Below are positions 51,857 to 59,131 of a stretch of 64,000 nt of DNA, one piece after another. The DNA is from Paenibacillus aurantius (lineage in GTDB: Bacteria > Bacillota > Bacilli > Paenibacillales > NBRC-103111): assembly GCF_032268605.1 (NCBI RefSeq), contig NZ_CP130318.1, forward strand, positions 3,849,913 through 3,913,912. Direction: 5' to 3'. The position numbers and the translations under genes were made by a program. The notes under the pieces were generated by a model. The model ran no database searches. It had not been told where the DNA came from and saw nothing but the letters and a program-made list of their open reading frames with translations. The number at the start of each line of letters is the position of its first letter. Positions within the stretch are counted from its first letter, which is position 1.

Positions 51857-53588
51857 CGGCGTGCAGCTCCTTTCCGATTTGGGACCGGTAAATCTCCTGA
51901 TACACCCGGCACTCCTTGATCAGCTCGTCGTGCGTGCCTATGCCGACTAGCTCTCCGTTGTCGAGCACGACAATTTTGTCGGCATCCATCACCGAAGTGA
52001 TCCGCTGGGCGATCAGAAGGCAGGTCAGCCCGCGGGAATAGGCTTTCAAGGAAGCCTTGATCCGGGCTTCCGTCTCTACATCGACGGCGCTCGTGCAGTC
52101 GTCGAGAATGAGAATATCCGGCTCGCGGAGCAGTGCCCGGGCAATCGAGAGCCTCTGCTTCTGGCCACCCGACAGGTTGACGCCCTTCTGGCCGAGCTTT
52201 GTTTCATACCCTTCCGGAAGCTTCTCAATGAATTCCGCAGCCTCCGCAGCCTGTGCCGCTCTCTCCAGCTGTTCGCGGGTAGCGTCCTCTTTGCCCCATT
52301 TGAGGTTGGCGGCAATGCTGCCGGTAAACAGAACGGTCTTCTGCGGAACGACCGCCATGCTTTCCCGGAGCTGGTGCGGGTCCATTTCCCGGAGGTCCCG
52401 GCCGTTTACCCTAACGGTTCCCGAGTCGGCATCGTAGAACCGGGGGATAAGGTTCACCAGGGAGCTCTTGCCGGAACCCGTCGATCCGATCAGGCCGACG
52501 GTCTCTCCCGGGAGGCAGCTGAACGTAATCCCCTTAAGCACCGGCTCTCCCCCCTCTCCCTCGTAAGAGAACGTCACGTTCTCGAAATCGATCCTTCCTT
52601 TTGCCTCTGCTGAAGCGAAAGCCGCTTCCTCCTTCCACGTCATCGGATTCTCCTCGGCGAATACGTCACCGATGCGTGCGGTGGAAGCCCGGGCGCGGAC
52701 GAACATGTTGAACACCATCGAAATGGTCATGAGCGAGAAGAGAATCTGCGTCATGTAGTTAATGAAGGCAATGATGCTGCCCACCTGCATCTGTCCTTGG
52801 TCCACGCGAATGCCGCCGAGCCAGATAACGGCCAGAATGCCGAGGTTGACCGTCAGCATAATGGCCGGGTTGAAGATCGACATGGCCCTCATGACGGCCA
52901 CCGATCGGGTTTGATACTCCGCGTTAGCCTCTTGGAACTTCTCGGTTTCATAGTTGAACCGGTTGAAGGCTTTCACCACGCGGACCCCGGACAGGTATTC
53001 CCGCATGACCCGGTTGACCTGGTCCAGCGCTTTCTGAACCTTCAGAAACCGGGGAAAGCCCACCCTCATATTCATGAAGATGAGAAGGCCGACGAGGGGA
53101 ACGACAACGGCAAGAATCAGGGAAAGCTCCGGCTCCAAGCGGGCCGCCATAATCAAGCTTCCGATGCAGAGCAGAGGAGCCTTCACGAAAATTCTCATCA
53201 GACCGTTCACGAAATTCTGAACCTGGGTTACGTCATTGGTAAGACGGGTCACCAGGGAAGCCCTTTCAAACTTGTCGATGCTGCGAAAGGACAAGCTTTG
53301 GATTTTACGGAACAGATCCGATCTCAGCTCCGTCCCGAACTTCTGGGAGACACGGCTTGAAATGATATTTCGCGCCGAAGCCCCTACCGCCCCGATCAGC
53401 GTAATAAGCAGCATCAGCCCGCCCATACGAAGAACATACCCCATGTCCCTTCCCGACACGCCCACGTCTATGATCTTGGCCATAATGGTCGGCTGCAGGA
53501 GATCTCCGAGAGCTTCAATAGTAAGGAAGAAAATTGCCGCCATAAACGATTTGCCGTACTTGCGTCTGTATTTAGCCAAATAGCCCAA
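51843..53588 (-). CDS. Heterodimeric ABC exporter subunit with degenerate site
   Basis: This 581-aa half-transporter has six helices and a nucleotide-binding domain with Walker A GSTGSGKSS, a canonical signature NLSGGQKQRLSIARALL and Walker B ILILDDCTSAVD. The usual catalytic Glu after Walker B is Asp here, so one of the two ATP sites of the dimer is probably weak. That is typical of heterodimeric exporters. The TTG start at 53588 has AAAGGGGCAGGG upstream. The substrate is unknown; drug or lipid export is likely. It is the first gene of the pair. Confidence 0.92.
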   Translation of the reverse strand: MGYLAKYRRKYGKSFMAAIFFLTIEALGDLLQPTIMAKIIDVGVSGRDMGYVLRMGGLMLLITLIGAVGASARNIISSRVSQKFGTELRSDLFRKIQSLSFRSIDKFERASLVTRLTNDVTQVQNFVNGLMRIFVKAPLLCIGSLIMAARLEPELSLILAVVVPLVGLLIFMNMRVGFPRFLKVQKALDQVNRVMREYLSGVRVVKAFNRFNYETEKFQEANAEYQTRSVAVMRAMSIFNPAIMLTVNLGILAVIWLGGIRVDQGQMQVGSIIAFINYMTQILFSLMTISMVFNMFVRARASTARIGDVFAEENPMTWKEEAAFASAEAKGRIDFENVTFSYEGEGGEPVLKGITFSCLPGETVGLIGSTGSGKSSLVNLIPRFYDADSGTVRVNGRDLREMDPHQLRESMAVVPQKTVLFTGSIAANLKWGKEDATREQLERAAQAAEAAEFIEKLPEGYETKLGQKGVNLSGGQKQRLSIARALLREPDILILDDCTSAVDVETEARIKASLKAYSRGLTCLLIAQRITSVMDADKIVVLDNGELVGIGTHDELIKECRVYQEIYRSQIGKELHADVNA

Positions 53589-53811
53589 GGCCCTGCCCCT
53601 TTCCTAAGTAATCGCTGTTGTCCTTACTAATCACAATACTCCTATCTTCTCAAAATGTCATCACCGAATGGTTTACCGCTAAACAAATTCCGCCATACCG
53701 GTTAGGCGCCCATTGTAAAATATTTGTATAAGATAAGTATAAGGTTTCGGTTCAAGCAGCGCTTTAACGGGTAAAAGGGTTGAAAAGGATCATGCGAAAT
53801 GAGGGCACGTG

Positions 53812-54147
53812 ATGGACCAGCTGACCGATATCTCTCTTATCCAAAGGCTCGCACAGGGCGACCGTACGGCCTTTTCTTCGCTTTATGACCGGTATGGGCT
53901 TAGCCTGTATCACCTGTCAGAACGTCTTGCCCTGGAGATGGAGGAGAGGGAAGAAATCATCGCGGCGGTCTTCTTGCGGATCGAGCAGTATGCCTCGGCC
54001 TATCAACCCGATCGAACTTCCGTAGGCGAATGGATGCTTCTTCACTGGAAACACTGCGCTTGCGCCCACCTGAACAATAGGCGCCGGGAACGGGCTGCTG
54101 TCCAATCATCAGGCAAGCAGAACCCATATCTTATGGTGTACGGATAA
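53812..54147 (+). CDS. Sigma-2-only ECF-like protein
   Basis: This 111-aa protein resembles the first half of an ECF sigma factor: MDQLTDISLIQRLAQGDRTA, FSSLYDRYGLSLYHLSERLALE, EIIAAVFLRIEQYASAYQPD, EWMLLHWKHCACAHLNNRRRE. It stops after region 2 with no sigma-4 helix-turn-helix. It could be a decayed sigma gene or a small regulator. The ATG at 53812 has GAGGGC upstream; a seven-base-earlier frame contains a six-codon ORF (ATG at 53792) whose stop overlaps this start. A YjcZ-like gene follows 24 bases later. Confidence 0.7.
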   Translation: MDQLTDISLIQRLAQGDRTAFSSLYDRYGLSLYHLSERLALEMEEREEIIAAVFLRIEQYASAYQPDRTSVGEWMLLHWKHCACAHLNNRRRERAAVQSSGKQNPYLMVYG

Positions 54148-54171
54148 TCTTACCAAGGGAGTTGATCCTGA

Positions 54172-54291
54172 ATGTCTTACGGACTTTACGGCGGCGGTTA
54201 CGGTTGCTACGGCGGCGGCTTTACTTCTGTCGGCGTTATCCTGGTGCTCTTCATCCTGCTGGTCATCATCACCCGCTCCATCCTGATCTGA
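54172..54291 (+). CDS. YjcZ-family tiny membrane protein
   Basis: This 39-aa reading frame (ATG at 54172, TGA at 54289) encodes a Gly/Tyr-rich head, MSYGLYGGGYGCYGGGF, and one hydrophobic helix, VGVILVLFILLVIITRSILI. It fits the YjcZ/tiny-TM family of sporulating bacilli, found in spore coats or membranes. The ribosome site AAGGGAG is about 10 bases upstream, and a terminator follows directly. It is downstream of the sigma-2-like gene and may share its transcript. Confidence 0.82.
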   Translation: MSYGLYGGGYGCYGGGFTSVGVILVLFILLVIITRSILI

Positions 54292-54313
54292 CGAACGACC
54301 GGCCTGTAACGGT

Positions 54314-54342
54314 AAAAAGCAGCCCCATCGGCTGCTTTTTTT
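54314..54342 (+). terminator. Rho-independent terminator of the yjcZ-like gene
   Basis: AAAAAGCAGCC pairs with GGCTGCTTTTT (loop CCATC), followed by more T. Confidence 0.9.
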
Positions 54343-54432
54343 ATTTCCGGTCTATCAACCGGGTAACCAGGGAAGCCAGGATCAAGCCTAACGCCCGATT
54401 ACGCATTTACGTCTTCTGCCGTCCATTCACGG

Positions 54433-55182
54433 TCAGGCGCTAAGCACAAATCGTTCAATCGCACGGGCTACTCCGTCTTCATTGTTCGAAGCGGTAATAT
54501 AGCCAGCCGCCTTCTGGACATGCACTTCCGCGTTCCCCATCGCGACACCGAGTCCGGCTGAGGTCAGCAGCAGCAGATCATTGTCACTGTCCCCCACCGC
54601 CAGGACTTCCTCCATCCGGATGCCGAGCAGCCGGCACACCTCCCGCACTCCGCTCTCCTTGGTAATGCCTTCTACGGAAATTTCCAGATTTACCGGAGCC
54701 GAGCTCGTCACGTGGAGGGCGCCCCACGCCAGAATCTGCTCTTTGAGCGCAGACAGCGTGAAAGGATCTTCATGCTTGATTCCGAATTTCATCCAGTCGC
54801 GCCCGAACATCTCCTCGGACCAGTCCTTGGTTCCCGTCAAGCTTTCGACGCTGTATCCCCAGAAGCGCGCTCCGTACGAAACCGCCGCCTCATGAAGACG
54901 CCGGATGGTCTCCTTCGGAAGGAAGGTACGGCGGTGCAGCGCACCCGGACCCGCCCAGATTTCCGCGCCGTTAAGCAGAACCATCGGAGACTGCAGGCCA
55001 AGCTCCTGCCAGAAGGCTCCGGCCGTTTGAATCCCCCTTCCCGTAGCGAAAATGACATGAACCCCCTGAGCGACCGCCTCCTGTAAGCACAGCTTCGTCG
55101 CCGCGGAAACCGTCTTCTCATCGGTAAGAAGCGTCCCGTCCAAGTCCAGGGCAATTAATCTAAAGGGCCTCACCATGACCAT
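54433..55182 (-). CDS. Cof-type HAD phosphatase
   Basis: This 249-aa HAD-IIB hydrolase has motif I LIALDLDGTLLTDEK, motif II FATGRGIQTAG, and the C-terminal metal site VLAVGDSDNDLLLLTSAGLGVAMGNAEVHVQKAAGYITASNNEDGV. Such Cof/YcsE-like enzymes dephosphorylate small sugar phosphates or cofactors. It follows the ROK gene by 18 bases in the same direction, so it may belong to the carbohydrate operon. ATGs at 55182 and 55176 are both possible starts. Confidence 0.9.
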   Translation of the reverse strand: MVMVRPFRLIALDLDGTLLTDEKTVSAATKLCLQEAVAQGVHVIFATGRGIQTAGAFWQELGLQSPMVLLNGAEIWAGPGALHRRTFLPKETIRRLHEAAVSYGARFWGYSVESLTGTKDWSEEMFGRDWMKFGIKHEDPFTLSALKEQILAWGALHVTSSAPVNLEISVEGITKESGVREVCRLLGIRMEEVLAVGDSDNDLLLLTSAGLGVAMGNAEVHVQKAAGYITASNNEDGVARAIERFVLSA

Positions 55183-55200
55183 CCTCTCTCTTCCGTCCCG

Positions 55201-56367
55201 TTACAAAGACAAGCTTTCCACGGGCACCTCGAACACTTTCTTGACGACCAGGCCGACAGCAAGCTCCGTTTCATCCGGCTTGTGCTGCAAGTGAATGATT
55301 TTCACGCCTCGGCAGGTCTCGGGCACATAATCCGGCAGCCGGCGGTGGAGCTCCGGAAGGAGGAGATCCCCCAACTTCTCTAGCACGCTACCCGTCACAA
55401 GCAGGTGATCCGGGTTAAGGAAGGTCACGACATTGCTTACCGCGAGACAAACCGCTTCGGCCATCCGCTCGTAGAGCGAGACCTTATCCGGTTCACCCGC
55501 CCGCACGCCATCCGCGAGCTCGTCAATGGACAAGCCCTCGTTCTTCATTAGCCCACTCTCCGAAACAAGAGTCGTTAGGCAGCCGTAACCGCCGCAGTGG
55601 CATTTCTTGGCATCCTTCCCGGTAAAGGCTTTGTAATGGCCGAACTCCCCGGCCACGAAGGAAGAGCCGGTGACGAGCTCCTTGCCGGCGCAGATTGCTC
55701 CCCCGATTCCGTAATCGAATTTCAGGGTGATGTTATGGACCGAATCGTTCAAGGAGCCGTTCATGTTTTCCCCTAGAGCCAGCAGATTGACGTCATTCTC
55801 CATATAGAAGGCAATGCCGTAAAGCTCCTCGAGTTTCTCCTTCAAAGGAAAGCTCCCCCAGCCGATGCCCGGCAGACGCAGCGCAACGCCCCGTCTGGAG
55901 TCGACCAGCCCCTGGATGCTCATGCCTGCGCCTTTGATCAGGACCGGATCCGGAACAAGGGCGATAAGCTCATCCATGACGGAGCGAAGCAGCGTGATCA
56001 GATGCTCCTCGCTTTCATAATGACTTACGCTTCGGGAGGCTGCACCGATCCGTTCCTGGCGGAAATCCATCAAGGTGCCCCTGATGAACTTACCGGCCAC
56101 TTCAATGCCGATCGCATACAGCCGGGATCCGTTGATCGTCAAGGGAACTGGCTTGCGGCCTCCGCTGCTGACGACGGGCTCTCCCTCGCGCACCATATCC
56201 TGTTCAAGCAGACGGTTCACGATGTTGGTGACGGTCTGCTGGGTCAGGCCCGTTTTCTCCGCCAGCTCGACGCGGGAAATCGGCCCTTCCGAATGGATCA
56301 AATACATAACTTTATGCTGATTGATCGATTTAAGCAATTGATGGCTTTTCAGTCTTTCACCGGACAT
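55201..56367 (-). CDS. ROK-family (XylR/NagC-type) transcriptional repressor
   Basis: This 388-aa regulator has an N-terminal winged helix (GPISRVELAEKTGLTQQTVT followed by NIVNRLLEQDMV) and a C-terminal ROK sugar-kinase-like domain. That domain contains GIEVAGKFIRG, the zinc site CHCGGYGC and the FGHYKAF motif. ROK repressors bind a sugar that releases them from DNA. It is located at the end of the transporter locus and is the best candidate to bind the paired operators at 63.5 and 63.8 kb. The ATG is at 56367. Confidence 0.9.
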   Translation of the reverse strand: MSGERLKSHQLLKSINQHKVMYLIHSEGPISRVELAEKTGLTQQTVTNIVNRLLEQDMVREGEPVVSSGGRKPVPLTINGSRLYAIGIEVAGKFIRGTLMDFRQERIGAASRSVSHYESEEHLITLLRSVMDELIALVPDPVLIKGAGMSIQGLVDSRRGVALRLPGIGWGSFPLKEKLEELYGIAFYMENDVNLLALGENMNGSLNDSVHNITLKFDYGIGGAICAGKELVTGSSFVAGEFGHYKAFTGKDAKKCHCGGYGCLTTLVSESGLMKNEGLSIDELADGVRAGEPDKVSLYERMAEAVCLAVSNVVTFLNPDHLLVTGSVLEKLGDLLLPELHRRLPDYVPETCRGVKIIHLQHKPDETELAVGLVVKKVFEVPVESLSL

Positions 56368-56415
56368 GGAATCTCAACCTTTTTTTCCAAAGTGCGGAGG
56401 GCTTCCGCCGATCTA

Positions 56416-56424
56416 ATTTTAACA
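56416..56424 (-). promoter_or_regulatory. Candidate extended -10 promoter of the ROK gene
   Basis: On the minus strand TGTTAAAAT (complement of 56416-56424) is an extended -10 box about 50 bases before the ROK start. No clear -35 was seen. Confidence 0.4.
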
Positions 56425-56475
56425 TATTAGGGTTGGAACAGCTCCTTTCGTTTCCGGGGAAACCGGCTCTTGGTA

Positions 56476-57357
56476 TCAGCCTTTCAGGGCACCGATCATC
56501 ATCCCTTTGACGAAATAACGCTGCAGGAACGGATAGAGCATAAGAACCGGCAGGTTGGCGACGACCACGACCCCGTACTTGATGGACTCAGCCTCCATCA
56601 TTTTGCGCATGAGGGTATCGTCATTCATGTCGACCATGTCCTGCGTCTGCCCTTGGATGAGAATTTCGCGCAGAATCAGCTGCAGGGGAAACTTAGTCCT
56701 GTCAGACAGATAGATAAGGGCGTTGAAGAAGGCGTTCCAGTGGGCCACCGAGTAGAAAAGCACCATGACGGCCAAGATCGGCATGGAAAGCGGCAGCACG
56801 ACGCGGGTGAGAATGCGGAAGTTGTCGCAGCCGTCGATGGATGCCGCCTCCTGCATCTCGGAAGGGATGCTTGTCTGAAAATACGTTCTCATGATGATAA
56901 CGTTATAAACGGCAATGGCATTCGGCAAAATCATCGCCCATATGGAGTCCAGAAGGCCCAAGTCCTTGACGATCAAATAGGTAGGAATCAAGCCGCCGGT
57001 GAAGAACATCGTAAACACGATGAGCACGGTGAGCACGTTGCGCCCCTTCAAATCCTTCCGGGACATGGGATAAGCGGCGCAAATCGTCAGAACGACGTTG
57101 ACGGCCGTGCCTACGAACGTATACAGAATCGTGTTGCCGTAACCGGTCATAATGTCTTTGTTGGCAAAAATGCGCTTATACCCGTCAAACGTGATTTCCT
57201 TCGGCCACAGCCAAAGCTCTCCCGCGAAAACCTTGGCCGGGTTGCTGATCGAAGCGCTCAGCACAAACAGAAGGGGATAGATGACAAGGACAGTGATAAT
57301 GCACAAGAATAGGATATTGACGATATCGAATGCGCGGTCTCCCCGGGTTTCTCCCAT
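56476..57357 (-). CDS. Carbohydrate ABC permease (LplC/YtcP type)
   Basis: This 293-aa permease has six helices and the cytoplasmic EAA loop SEMQEAASIDGCDNFRILTR followed by VVLPLSMPIL. It belongs to the LplC/YtcP group, which imports complex oligosaccharides with a shared ATPase. The conserved N-terminal DIVNILFLCIITVLVIYPLLFVLSASIS is present. It follows the partner permease after 13 bases. No ATP-binding gene lies nearby; an MsmX-type ATPase elsewhere is expected. The ATG is at 57357. Confidence 0.92.
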   Translation of the reverse strand: MGETRGDRAFDIVNILFLCIITVLVIYPLLFVLSASISNPAKVFAGELWLWPKEITFDGYKRIFANKDIMTGYGNTILYTFVGTAVNVVLTICAAYPMSRKDLKGRNVLTVLIVFTMFFTGGLIPTYLIVKDLGLLDSIWAMILPNAIAVYNVIIMRTYFQTSIPSEMQEAASIDGCDNFRILTRVVLPLSMPILAVMVLFYSVAHWNAFFNALIYLSDRTKFPLQLILREILIQGQTQDMVDMNDDTLMRKMMEAESIKYGVVVVANLPVLMLYPFLQRYFVKGMMIGALKG

Positions 57358-57370
57358 GAGGCCTACCTCC

Positions 57371-58327
57371 TTACCACAAACTGGTTTGATTCATCCGCCG
57401 CGCGATCAGGTTGACCAGCAGAAGCAGAACGAAGTTGACGACGGAATTGAACAAGCCGACGGCAGCGGAAAAGCTGTACTGGGCTCCCAGGATCCCGCTC
57501 CGGTACACGTACGTCGAGATGACGTCCGAGCTGTCCATGTTCAGGCTGTTCTGCATAAGAAAGACCTTCTCAAAGCCGACGCCCATCAGCGAGCCGATCT
57601 GCAGAATGAGCAGAATGATAATCGTCGGCATAATGCCGGGCAGGTTCACGTGCCGGATCCGCTGCAGGCGGGTAGCCCCATCCACCCGAGCCGCCTCATG
57701 CAGCTGGGGATCGATGCCCGAAAGAGCTGCCAGATAAATAATCGAGCTCCATCCCATCTGCTGCCACACACCGGAGAGAACGTAAATGCTCTTGAACCAG
57801 CCGGGCTCGGTCATGAAGGCAACCGGCTCCAGGCCGATCAGCTTAAGGAAATTGTTGACCAGTCCCGTATTCGGATTAAGAAAAATAAACAAGAGCCCCA
57901 CCAGCACCACCGTGGACAAAAAATGGGGAGCATACGTGACGGTCTGGACGAACCGCCGAAACAGGGGCTTCCGAACTTCGTTGATCATAAGCGCCAACAG
58001 AATCGGGACGGGAAAGCCCACGGCCAGCTGATACAGGCTGATCCCAAGCGTATTAAGCAAGAGACGCCAGAAGAAATAGCTTTCGAAAAAACGTTCAAAA
58101 TGCTTGAAGCCCACCCACGGACTTCCCCATATCCCCTTGCTTGCGAGGAAATTTTTGAAGGCGATCTGAACCCCGTACATCGGAACGTATTCAAAGACGA
58201 CATAGTAGGCAATGACGGGGACAAGAAGCAGATAAAGCTGCCAGTTCCTGGCATAAGGCAGCAGCCGTTTACGCAATCGCATGGGCCTAGAGGCGGCCCC
58301 TGCGGTGTTTTCCAATCTGGCTTGCAT
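57371..58327 (-). CDS. Carbohydrate ABC permease (LplB/YtcP-partner type)
   Basis: This 318-aa permease has six helices and the EAA motif LHEAARVDGATRLQRIRHVN followed by LPGI. Its opening NWQLYLLLVPVIAYYVVFEYVPMYGVQIAFKNF is diagnostic of LplB-like proteins in Paenibacillus and Bacillus. With the LplC-like permease and the lipoprotein at 61.8 kb it forms an importer for an oligosaccharide or glycan fragment. The ATG at 58327 follows AAAGGAGTAATTCCCT. It is 34 bases after the DUF218 gene. Confidence 0.92.
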   Translation of the reverse strand: MQARLENTAGAASRPMRLRKRLLPYARNWQLYLLLVPVIAYYVVFEYVPMYGVQIAFKNFLASKGIWGSPWVGFKHFERFFESYFFWRLLLNTLGISLYQLAVGFPVPILLALMINEVRKPLFRRFVQTVTYAPHFLSTVVLVGLLFIFLNPNTGLVNNFLKLIGLEPVAFMTEPGWFKSIYVLSGVWQQMGWSSIIYLAALSGIDPQLHEAARVDGATRLQRIRHVNLPGIMPTIIILLILQIGSLMGVGFEKVFLMQNSLNMDSSDVISTYVYRSGILGAQYSFSAAVGLFNSVVNFVLLLLVNLIARRMNQTSLW

Positions 58328-58361
58328 AGGGAATTACTCCTTTTCCATAGCGGTTCGGATT

Positions 58362-58994
58362 TCACTCAACCGGTTTAGGATTGGCGGGGCGGGCGGCGTT
58401 CTTTCCCATCAGCTCCCGGCGAGGCATGCCTGAAACCTTCTCCAGCCAGGGGAGCGTCAGGCGGAACGCCCGGATCTCCTGGACGGTCAGCTTCCCCTGC
58501 CTGAAGACAGCCCGAGGGCTGCGGTCGGCATAGAACATGGCCTTCATGCCAAGGGCTTTCACAATGTATTTCATTCTCCGGATGTGGAAGGAGTTGGACA
58601 CCACGAGACAGGTACGGAGACCCCTTTCCTCCATCAGGAGCCCGCAGTTTACCATGTTCTGGACGGTATTGCGGGACCAGCTCTCCTCCACAATTAAACG
58701 GGGAGGGATGCCCTGGCTCAGCAGGTACTGCTTCATGATCTCCGCCTCGCTCCGTTTGGAGGCAACCGAGCCCCCTGACACGATAACACACCGGTAGGAA
58801 TGCCGGTTCATTAAGCCGATGGCGGTATCCAGCCTTTCCTTAAGAAGAGGATGGAGCGCATCGTTCTCGCAGCGGTAACCGAGAACAATAAGGGCATCCG
58901 CGGGCCGGCCGGACAGACGGCTCGAATGCATCCACACGAAATAAAGCAAAGGAACAGCGGCAACGGCAACAATTACGGTTAACAGGATGATCAT
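58362..58994 (-). CDS. YdcF/SanA-like DUF218 membrane protein
   Basis: This 210-aa protein has one N-terminal helix and a DUF218 domain: DALIVLGYRCENDALHPLLKERLDTAI, VIVSGGSVASKRSEAEIMKQYL, EESWSRNTVQNMVNCGLLM and LVVSNSFHIRRMKYIV. YdcF-like proteins have a Rossmann-type fold and are linked to envelope polysaccharide handling, but the activity is unproven. Its place inside the transporter operon is unusual and suggests a role in processing the imported glycan at the cell surface. The ATG is at 58994. Confidence 0.85.
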   Translation of the reverse strand: MIILLTVIVAVAAVPLLYFVWMHSSRLSGRPADALIVLGYRCENDALHPLLKERLDTAIGLMNRHSYRCVIVSGGSVASKRSEAEIMKQYLLSQGIPPRLIVEESWSRNTVQNMVNCGLLMEERGLRTCLVVSNSFHIRRMKYIVKALGMKAMFYADRSPRAVFRQGKLTVQEIRAFRLTLPWLEKVSGMPRRELMGKNAARPANPKPVE

Positions 58995-59040
58995 GAGTAG
59001 ATGGTTTCCTTTTCTCTCTATAGCTTGCTCGCTGGATTAA

Positions 59041-59091
59041 TCCCGGCTTCCCTAAACCGAAAGATGTGAGAATCCGGAGGGGAAGCCGGGA
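59041..59091. repeat. Strong inverted repeat inside the transporter operon
   Basis: TCCCGGCTTCCC (59041-59052) and GGGAAGCCGGGA (59080-59091) are perfect complements with a 27-base loop, between the 898-aa gene and the DUF218 gene. No T-run follows on either strand, so it is not a standard terminator. It may protect the 3' end of the upstream mRNA segment and set different expression levels. Confidence 0.7.
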
Positions 59092-59131
59092 GATTCTTGA
59101 ACCTGCCGGATAAGCTTAAAGATAAAGCTGA

